Shown here piece after piece: positions 41,487 to 47,219 of a stretch of DNA of 47,219 bases. The stretch is from an uncultured Ruminococcus sp. (GTDB taxonomy: Bacteria > Bacillota > Clostridia > Oscillospirales > Ruminococcaceae): contig CALANW010000047.1 of assembly GCA_937926145.1 (NCBI GenBank), forward strand, positions 1 through 47,219, written 5' to 3'. The notes below the pieces were generated by a model that worked only from the letters and a program-made list of their open reading frames with translations, was not told the origin of the DNA and made no database searches. The position numbers were made by a program, and so were the translations under genes. The first letter of the stretch is position 1, and every line of letters begins with the position of its first letter.

Positions 41487-42460
41487 TACTTAGCAGCCTC
41501 CTTTACGGGTTTCTTTGCACCGAGCGGCTTAGTCTTGCAGAGCTTGTCGATGTAAGGTGTAAGCAGGTTCATAAGGAGGATCGAGAAAGAAACGCCCTCG
41601 GGGAATGAACCGAACTGACGGATAACGAATGTGATGATAGCGCAGCCTGCGCCGAATACGACCTTGCCCTTTGTTGTGAGCGGAGTTGTCGCATAGTCGG
41701 TAGCCATAAAGAACGCACCGATCATAAGACCGCCTGCAAGGAGCTGATAAACTGTCATTGTAAGGCTGCCCGTGTAGCAAAGTGTGAGAACGCCGAAAAC
41801 TCCGATGAAAGCGATCGGAGTTGCAGGGGAGATAACTCCCATTATAATAAGGAAGATGCCGCCGATGATAAGTGCGAGCGCACAGGTCTCACCGATGCAG
41901 CCGCCCGTTGTGCCGAGGAGCATATCCTTGAATGTGAACGGGGAAACCATTGCGGAGCCGTTGTCGAACCAGCTTGCTGCGAGCGGAGTTGCGCCCGTAA
42001 CAACATCTGCGCTGTTCTTGTACCAGAACGGAACTGCCCAGTTCGTCATCTGCGAAGAGAACGAGACCATAAGTACGATCCTGGCTGCGATAGCAGGGTT
42101 AGCGAAGTTCTGTCCGATGCCGCCGAAAAGCTGCTTAACGATAACGATAGCGAAGAAGCTGCCGATGAGCGGAACATAGAACGGTACAGTTGCAGGGAGG
42201 TTCATTCCGAGGAGAAGACCCGTTACAACTGCGGAGAGGTCGGAAACCGTCTGCGGTTTCTTTGTAACAACTGCGAAAAGTGCTTCAAAAGCAACGCAGT
42301 AAATGATAGTCTGGATAAGAACGAGTGCGGCTTTTACGCCGAAGTAAACGCAGCCCATAATTGCTGCCGGCAGAAGAGCTATGATGACCATAAGCATTAT
42401 CTTCTGCGTGGTAAGTCCGGCACTTCTGTGAGGTGACGGAGAAACTCTTAAACCTGTCAT
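41486..42460 (-). CDS. rnfD: Rnf complex subunit D (membrane, covalent FMN)
   Basis: A 324-residue multi-helix membrane subunit. The segment VVTGATPLAASW carries the Thr to which FMN is attached. Other family stretches are SPSPHRSAGLTTQKIM at the N terminus and GGIGQNFANPA. The start at 42460 is used because AAAGGAG lies 7 bases upstream; the six upstream codons contain that site. Confidence 0.94.
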   Translation of the reverse strand: MTGLRVSPSPHRSAGLTTQKIMLMVIIALLPAAIMGCVYFGVKAALVLIQTIIYCVAFEALFAVVTKKPQTVSDLSAVVTGLLLGMNLPATVPFYVPLIGSFFAIVIVKQLFGGIGQNFANPAIAARIVLMVSFSSQMTNWAVPFWYKNSADVVTGATPLAASWFDNGSAMVSPFTFKDMLLGTTGGCIGETCALALIIGGIFLIIMGVISPATPIAFIGVFGVLTLCYTGSLTMTVYQLLAGGLMIGAFFMATDYATTPLTTKGKVVFGAGCAIITFVIRQFGSFPEGVSFSILLMNLLTPYIDKLCKTKPLGAKKPVKEAAK

Positions 42461-42474
42461 AATATTCTCCTTTC

Positions 42475-43770
42475 TCACTTCTTAGGCGCAGGGCGAGGTA
42501 AAAGTCCCTTTGCGAGCTGATTTGATTCTGCAAGCGGCTTGTGTGCAGGACAGATGTACGAGCAGCAGCCGCAGTTCATACAAAGTGAAACCTTGAGCTC
42601 CTGAAGAGCCGCAACGTCCTTTTCTTTGCATGCACGGAGAAGAAGATTCGGCATAAGGTTCATAGGGCAGACCTTGATGCAGTTTCCGCAGCGGATACAA
42701 GCGGATTCCTTTTCTTCCTTGACAGTATTGAAAGCGAGAACAGCGTTCGTTGTTTTGAGAACGGGCTGATCTGTGTCATAAACGGGGAATCCCATCATAG
42801 GACCGCCGTAGAGGACCTTCTTCGGGTTTTCAGCGCCGCCGAATTCGAGAAGTTCGGAAAGCCTTGTGCCGATAGGAACTATGTAGTTGCCGTTGTTCTT
42901 TGTAACAGCATCGCCGTCAAGCGTAAGGCGCTTTGCAACGAGCGGCATACCCGTTTTGCAGTAGGTGCTTACGAAAGCCGCCGAGGAAACGTTCATTACC
43001 ATAACGCCCTGATTTGCAGGAAGCTCGCCCTCTTCGACAATTCTTCCTGTAGCGGAGAAAATGATTACCTTTTCTGCGCCCTGAGGATAGGTCGAGGGGA
43101 GAGTTACGACTTCAACAGCGTTGTTGTCGGCTGTTTTCTGCTTGAGAAGCCAAATTGCCTCCGGTTTGTTGCTCTCGATACAGATTTTGCAGTTCGGAAT
43201 GTCGAGCCACTTTTGAACAAGCGCTATTCCGTCGAGAACATCATCGGGAGCTTCTATCATCTGGCGGTAGTCGGAGGTGATAAAAGGCTCGCACTCCGCC
43301 GCATTGATAACGAGAGTGTCGATAGGTGTCTTTGAGGGGTCAAAACCCATTTTAACGTGTGCAGGGAAACCTGCGCCGCCAAGACCTGCAAGTCCGCTCT
43401 CACGGATAGCCGCGATAAAGGACTTTCGGTCGGTGATAACGGGAGCTTTCACGCTCTCATCGGGTGTCTGCTCTCCGTCTGTGTCGATAACTGCCGCTTT
43501 GCAGGTGTTTCCGCCCGGAAGAAGATAATCCGTGACAGCGTTTACCGTACCCGAAACAGGTGAATGTATCGGAACGGACATAAAAGCGTCCGTATCGCCG
43601 ATCTTCTGACCGACAAAAACGGTATCTCCTGCCTTGACAAGGCAATTGCATGGCGCACCCATCGACTGTGACATCGGAACTATGACCTGCTTTGGCAGCG
43701 GAAAATTCGCTGTTGCGCAGTCCTGCGTTCTTTTGTCATGCGAAAGGTGTACGCCGTTAAGTTTTTTCAT
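42475..43770 (-). CDS. rnfC: Rnf complex subunit C (NADH/FMN, iron-sulfur)
   Basis: A 431-residue peripheral subunit that couples NAD to the membrane part. It contains GLGGAGFPAHVK (FMN/NADH-binding region, about residues 136-147) and two cluster motifs, CIRCGNCIKVCP and CMNCGCCSYICP, near the C terminus. The ATG at 43770 fits GGAGG at 9-base spacing better than the ATG two codons earlier. It is the first gene of the operon; no clear promoter is evident just upstream. Confidence 0.95.
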   Translation of the reverse strand: MKKLNGVHLSHDKRTQDCATANFPLPKQVIVPMSQSMGAPCNCLVKAGDTVFVGQKIGDTDAFMSVPIHSPVSGTVNAVTDYLLPGGNTCKAAVIDTDGEQTPDESVKAPVITDRKSFIAAIRESGLAGLGGAGFPAHVKMGFDPSKTPIDTLVINAAECEPFITSDYRQMIEAPDDVLDGIALVQKWLDIPNCKICIESNKPEAIWLLKQKTADNNAVEVVTLPSTYPQGAEKVIIFSATGRIVEEGELPANQGVMVMNVSSAAFVSTYCKTGMPLVAKRLTLDGDAVTKNNGNYIVPIGTRLSELLEFGGAENPKKVLYGGPMMGFPVYDTDQPVLKTTNAVLAFNTVKEEKESACIRCGNCIKVCPMNLMPNLLLRACKEKDVAALQELKVSLCMNCGCCSYICPAHKPLAESNQLAKGLLPRPAPKK

Positions 43771-43861
43771 CTGCATATTCCTCCCTGATCAAAAATGCTT
43801 TTTGGTTCTCCCTTAATTTTATTTCAAAGCAATTTTGCTATGACTTCACACACTTTTATGT

Positions 43862-43998
43862 TATACTAATTTTTAAACTGAAAGTGTACAAAAAATCAAG
43901 CAAAAGCTCGTAGCTGTTGTAACAGTTTGATGTTGAAAATAGGTTTATATGGATTTTGCGCCGATTTTTTGTCTACACTTTGATTAAAAATTAGAATT
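43862..43998. repeat. TAATACTAA element, family A (long copy)
   Basis: Starts TATACTAATTTTTAAACTG and ends TTAAAAATTAGAATT. It has the same arms as the split copy at 33091-33312 but no insert, and a longer centre than the copy at 13121-13225. It lies upstream of rnfC. Confidence 0.85.
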
Positions 43999-44178
43999 AA
44001 AATGTGCAAAGTCATAGAAAAATTTGCCGAGAAAATTTTTGTATGAAGAACCTATATAATAACGGGGCATGACCCCGAGATATACCATTTATATGTGTAT
44101 TGCTGTATGTATTTCAAATCGCTGAATTTTACCGTAGTGAACGGGTCGTCCATCCCCTACAATTTATATGGGTAATAT
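43999..44178. other. Intergenic stretch between rnfC and the Gx transporter gene
   Basis: No gene is evident. It holds a small hairpin (CGGGG / CCCCG near 44063-44076) and an inverted GTAGGGG element at 44139-44165 (read on the minus strand as GTAGGGGATGG...). The rnf promoter may be in or near this stretch but I could not identify it. Confidence 0.5.
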
Positions 44179-44694
44179 TTATAATCGTGAAATGCGCTTT
44201 TTCAATTGCGGAACGAGCCGCCCCGAAACCGCGCCCGTGAAAAATCCCGATGCTACCGCTGTGACGAGCAGCAGGGGAGCGTAATATAAGGTGTATGCGC
44301 TGCCCGTGAAAAAGCAGGCGGCGAAAAGCTGTCCGAATATATGGAGCACCGCGCCCGAAACGCTCACCCCTATATAAGAAGCATTCGTTTTTTTCAGCAG
44401 GAACACCGTTATCAGAAACGCAGGAAGTCCGCCGCAGAGCGACATAACACCTGCCGTGAAGCCTCTTGTGAGCAGCACGAAGACCGACTTTAACAGCGTT
44501 ATCAGCAGTGCGGTCGGCGCGTTTATACATTCCGCCGCACAAAGCACAACGATGTTCGCAAGTCCTATCCTCACTCCTGCAGGCAGAAATGCCGAAAGCA
44601 TACTTTCTATCGTTGTGAGCGCAACTGCGAGCGCAAGCAATATCCCCGTAACGGAAACATAGCTTGCCGCCGATCTGAACGGATTTAGCTTCAT
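44179..44694 (-). CDS. Gx transporter family protein (heptaprenyl diphosphate synthase component I-like)
   Basis: A 171-residue membrane protein with about five helices. The pattern ALAVALTTIESMLSAFLPAGVRIGLANIVVL and the LLTLLKSVFVLLTRG-type segment match the Gx transporter family, once named heptaprenyl diphosphate synthase component I. These proteins resemble the substrate-binding subunits of ECF transporters and are often next to ApbE and NusG_II genes. A role in flavin or precursor supply for Rnf is suggested by context only. AAAGGA lies upstream. Confidence 0.85.
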   Translation of the reverse strand: MKLNPFRSAASYVSVTGILLALAVALTTIESMLSAFLPAGVRIGLANIVVLCAAECINAPTALLITLLKSVFVLLTRGFTAGVMSLCGGLPAFLITVFLLKKTNASYIGVSVSGAVLHIFGQLFAACFFTGSAYTLYYAPLLLVTAVASGFFTGAVSGRLVPQLKKRISRL

Positions 44695-44706
44695 TTATCT
44701 ATCCTT

Positions 44707-45105
44707 TTAGTTTAACACTACATCTATATTACTATCTGTATTGGATTTATCACCTATCAAACGAACGGAAATTCGGTTTGGCAGGCAGACTATCGTTTGC
44801 ATAGGCGAGGAGATGAACCCCGTCTTTTCGCATATCTTGTCATGGCAGTCCGATTCGGAGATGCGGGCTTTGCCGCTTTTGACCTCGACCGTAACGCCGT
44901 AGTCATCGAACGGGTATACGCCGTCTTTTTCGAGCGGAAGCAAGGCTATCTGCTCGCCGTTGTGAAAAACAGCCACATTTGAGCCGCTTTCGGACGAAAT
45001 ATTTCTCAAGATAAGAGCCAAAGCCAACACTGCCGCTGCGATCAATACTATTATAATATCGGACGGCTTAAAGGTTTTCCGAGAGGGTGAATTCTGAACC
45101 TTCAT
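44707..45105 (-). CDS. NusG domain II-containing protein
   Basis: A 132-residue protein with one N-terminal membrane helix (about residues 12-32) and an extracytoplasmic NusG_II domain (AVFHNGEQIALLPLEKDGVYPFDDYGV..., then CHDKICEKTGFISSPMQTIVCLPNRI). The paired cysteines and the CLPNR end are typical. Its function is unknown; it commonly lies beside ApbE in Firmicutes. The start at 45105 is inside the end of the apbE gene (38-base overlap), since the longer frame has no membrane-compatible start. Confidence 0.85.
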   Translation of the reverse strand: MKVQNSPSRKTFKPSDIIIVLIAAAVLALALILRNISSESGSNVAVFHNGEQIALLPLEKDGVYPFDDYGVTVEVKSGKARISESDCHDKICEKTGFISSPMQTIVCLPNRISVRLIGDKSNTDSNIDVVLN

Positions 45106-46078
45106 AAAGCGTGAAATCAACTCCTGCGCTGACATAGACGTTGTTGTTTTTATCCGCCGCGACGATGCCGAACTCGGTGTCCTGCGCAATGAATTCACGG
45201 AGGACGGAAGTTCCGCCGCTGTAAATTGCGGTCGCGAGCAGGTCGGTGTAAGTTCCGCCGTTCTCGGTTTCCGCAGGTGCGATGACAGTCACCGAGCAGA
45301 GGTCGGTTTCAACGGGCATACCCGTTTTCGGCGAAAGGATATGTTCATATTTAACGCCGTTTTCCTCGAAATAGCGCTCATATCCGCCGCTTGTTGAGAT
45401 AAATGCGGTGTCGGTCGCTATCGTACCGAGGTAGGCGGAGGGGGAAAGCGGGTCTTTCACGGCGGCTCTGAACTTTGAACCGTCGGGTTTACGACCGTAT
45501 AAAAGCGTAGACGAGCCGAGCGAAACGATTTGGCAATCCGCATCGGTGCTGTCGAGCTGTGCTTTCACCTTGTCGCAGGCAAAGCCTTTTGCCGAAGCGC
45601 CGAAGTCGAGCATAGTTTCATCGGGCATGAGCGAAAACGGCGTGTCCTCACTCGTCAAAGTCGAAAGTGCGGCGGAAAGCTCGCTCTCATCGGGGACGTG
45701 AGGGTTCTCGCCCGATATTCCCCAAAGCTTCGTGAGTGCGCCGCAGGTGAAGTTTATGCTTTCGCCGAAGATGCCGTCAAAGCGGCTGTCCCAATCGCGG
45801 CAGATATTCGCACATTCGAGGATATTCGGGTAATTTTCGCCTGCAAATTCGCTTGCTTTTTTGTTGTATGTTTCGGAAAATTCCTCGCTAAGGGCGTTCA
45901 GAAGCTCCTGTGTGCCGTCATCGGAGCTGTCATAGCTTGTGATGCTGACGTAGGTATCGAACGCAAACATTTCCTTTGTCTGCGGCTTTTGCGCGGCTGA
46001 ATTTGAGCATGCGCAGAGCATCAGGCAGGAAACAAAAACGGGAAAAGTTCGTTTAAGCTTAAATTTAAAAATATTCAT
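45068..46078 (-). CDS. apbE: FAD:protein FMN transferase (ApbE)
   Basis: A 336-residue lipoprotein. The signal peptide ends in lipobox LCAC (Cys about 24), so the enzyme works outside the membrane. It transfers FMN from FAD to Ser/Thr of S/TGAT motifs, here most likely RnfG and RnfD. Recognisable parts are FDTYVSITSYD, DFGASAKGFACDKV, SLGSSTLLYG and TSGGYERYFE...HILSPKTGMP. A TTGACG-17-TAAAAT promoter (46115-46087) ends only 8 bases before the ATG, and no ribosome site is visible, so the mRNA may be leaderless. It is the first gene of the apbE-NusG_II-Gx unit. Confidence 0.93.
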   Translation of the reverse strand: MNIFKFKLKRTFPVFVSCLMLCACSNSAAQKPQTKEMFAFDTYVSITSYDSSDDGTQELLNALSEEFSETYNKKASEFAGENYPNILECANICRDWDSRFDGIFGESINFTCGALTKLWGISGENPHVPDESELSAALSTLTSEDTPFSLMPDETMLDFGASAKGFACDKVKAQLDSTDADCQIVSLGSSTLLYGRKPDGSKFRAAVKDPLSPSAYLGTIATDTAFISTSGGYERYFEENGVKYEHILSPKTGMPVETDLCSVTVIAPAETENGGTYTDLLATAIYSGGTSVLREFIAQDTEFGIVAADKNNNVYVSAGVDFTLYEGSEFTLSENL

Positions 46079-46086
46079 ACATACTA

Positions 46087-46115
46087 ATTTTATCTCAATT
46101 GAGCCTTTACGTCAA
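46087..46115 (-). promoter_or_regulatory. Promoter of apbE, unusually close to the start codon
   Basis: On the minus strand TTGACG (46115-46110), 17-base spacer, TAAAAT (46092-46087). The -10 box ends 8 bases before the ATG, so transcription should begin almost at the start codon. Confidence 0.6.
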
Positions 46116-46211
46116 GTAATTTCGGAATTTACCGTAAAAAACGGCGTTTCGTACAAAACGGACGGCTGACATAAGTGTGGTTTTATGATGTTTTTTAGGA
46201 GAATTGTTTTT

Positions 46212-46266
46212 AATGCGCAAGGCGTAATTTAAATTCGGAATTCGGAATGCGGAATTCGGAATTAGT
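46212..46266 (+). repeat. Heptamer array AATTCGG/AATGCGC
   Basis: AATGCGC and AAGGCGT, then AATTCGG, AATTCGG, AATGCGG, AATTCGG, AATTAGT. It mixes the two unit types found separately elsewhere. No stop codon is adjacent. Confidence 0.85.
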
Positions 46267-46300
46267 TTTGTTCCGTAAATTTACTGGAAACACAAAATTT

Positions 46301-46371
46301 CGTAGGGGACGGGTTTCTGTCCCGCGAAAATGTTGTTTTTTAGTGGTTGGATATTATATAGGTGTTACGTT
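46301..46371 (+). repeat. 71-base direct repeat, copy 1 (GTAGGGG type)
   Basis: Begins CGTAGGGGACGGGTTTCTG and ends GGTGTTACGTT. It matches 46793-46863 with two visible differences. The start forms a hairpin GGGACGGG / CCCG. Confidence 0.9.
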
Positions 46372-46563
46372 GTGTGGAAATGGGCGGATATGTGATCCGC
46401 TCCTACTACTCTGTAAACGCTAAAACTTTTACAATTGTATTGGTTGTTTTTTGATATCTTTATTCAGCACAACTCTATAGGAATTAACAAACCAAAGTGG
46501 AAAAACATTCTCTATAGTATTTATAGTCTTAGCCGGAGAAGAGAGGGATAAAGGAAAGAGAGT

Positions 46564-46654
46564 GCAGAGGGAAGACCATTAAGGGGGAGAGGGGGACGGC
46601 TCGCGTCCATAGGTTACTGAGTGCCCCTCTCCCTCTTATTGGTTTTCCCTTTGC
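46564..46654. repeat. Long imperfect inverted repeat
   Basis: A 31-base left arm (46564-46594, GCAGAGGGAAGACCATTAAG...) pairs with a right arm (46624-46654) with a few mismatches; the loop contains GGAC / GTCC. It could be a structured RNA or a repeat remnant. Confidence 0.7.
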
Positions 46655-46792
46655 TCAGAACTCCACGAAACTGTGGGTTATTGATTGTTGGTGAAACATA
46701 TTTATATAGTTTTAGAGTTTACAAAGGAGTAGGGGCGGATTCTATATCCTCCCGTTTGATACACAGATTTGTTGCATAAAATGTGTATTAAA

Positions 46793-46863
46793 CGTAGGGG
46801 ACGGGTTTCTGACCCGCGAAAATGTCGTTTTTTAGTGGTTGGATATTATATAGGTGTTACGTT
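46793..46863 (+). repeat. 71-base direct repeat, copy 2 (GTAGGGG type)
   Basis: Second copy of 46301-46371. A degenerate GTAGGGGCGGA element at 46728-46755 lies in front of it. Confidence 0.9.
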
Positions 46864-47219
46864 TTTCGGACGTGATTTGTCAGTTGTTCCGTTGTGTGAA
46901 AACTTTGCTCACTTGCGTTCGCTCGTTTTCACGGTCATTTCCCATAGACGTTCAAATTGTGTCGGCGTGAAATTCTTATCGCTTCGCTCTGCGCATTTCA
47001 CGCCGAGGAAAGTTATTTCGTATAAAGAATTGGCGCAATTCACATTTTTTAGATTTACGAAATTTATTTCTCATATTTCGTTTTCCTTTTTGATGTGAAT
47101 TGCGCCTTATTAACTGTTAGTGATTACGCTATTTCAGTGAGTTTTTCGCTGTTAGTTTAGGGAATTTCGCTTCTGCGGAAGCGACCAAGGGCTTTGCCCT
47201 CTGGACACCCACCACCCTT

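Larger units (their letters stand above)
46079..47219. other. Gene-free repeat-rich region at the window end
   Basis: No gene is supported. It contains the apbE promoter, a heptamer array (46212-46266), two 71-base direct repeats, several GTAGGGG elements, a long inverted repeat (46564-46654) and two strong hairpins near the end: CGGCGTGAAA / TTTCACGCCG at 46963-47005 and the 13-base stem GGCGCAATTCACA / TGTGAATTGCGCC at 47032-47106. Confidence 0.75.

Noticed and set aside
44129..44542. Alternative minus-strand frame overlapping the Gx transporter
   Set aside because: The transporter frame has membrane helices, family motifs and a ribosome site; this frame is only its shifted reading.
46769..47098. 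109-codon plus-strand frame near the window end
   Set aside because: It spans repeats and hairpins, has no ribosome site and no recognisable domain.

Overview
The window looks like chromosome from a spore-forming, anaerobic gut Firmicute of the Ruminococcus/Oscillospiraceae type. This is inferred from gene content: an alpha/beta-type small acid-soluble spore protein, a six-gene Rnf complex with ApbE, an L10 leader in front of rplJ-rplL, formate-tetrahydrofolate ligase, glycogen phosphorylase, AGGAGG-type ribosome sites and TTGACA-17-TATAAT promoters. I made no database search.

Layout. 1-5.3 kb: the tail of a LytTR response regulator, its GHKL sensor kinase, a four-helix-bundle (S23/bIVP-like) gene bracketed by inverted heptamer arrays, and a heterodimeric ABC exporter. 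5.3-16.4 kb: an AT-rich accessory block that reads as a defence island. It holds a TOTE-type primase-helicase with an added flavodoxin-like domain, an AAA/DUF234 ATPase, a spore SASP, a WYL regulator, an Mrr-like restriction protein, and a divergent pair made of a CbxX/SpoVK-type AAA protein and a PD-(D/E)xK protein that share an operator-like dyad. 16.6-31.7 kb: mostly housekeeping genes (a LacI-like/GGDEF protein, murA, fhs, a small P-loop kinase, a TIGR04076 protein, serC-serA, two paralogous solute-binding lipoproteins, a D,D-carboxypeptidase and two membrane proteins). 31.7-33.0 kb: rplJ-rplL with promoter, L10 leader and attenuator. 33-38.5 kb: a second AAA/DUF234 ATPase abutting the 3' scar of a lost gene, glgP, and a RelB/Txe toxin-antitoxin pair. 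38.5-46.1 kb, minus strand: rnfCDGEAB and apbE-NusG_II-Gx transporter. ApbE is the enzyme family that attaches FMN to RnfG and RnfD, so these two groups belong together. The last 1.1 kb holds only repeats and hairpins.

The most unusual content is between the genes. (1) Tandem heptamers of general form AATNNNN (AATAGTT, AATTCGG, AATGCGT, AATTATC) recur at about ten sites. At several genes the array begins on the second base of the stop codon (LytTR, fhs, TIGR04076, serC) or right after it (glgP), and several arrays are mirrored by an inverted array that brackets a cargo, in one case a four-helix-bundle gene. (2) About 100-bp palindromic elements with TAATACTAA termini and T-flanked hairpin cores sit at gene ends like mobile terminators; one is inserted into another, and one supplies the stop codon of the Txe toxin. 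(3) A hairpin family beginning GTAGGGG recurs. These, together with the TOTE flavodoxin fusion and the AAA/PD-(D/E)xK divergent module, are the best candidates for something undescribed.
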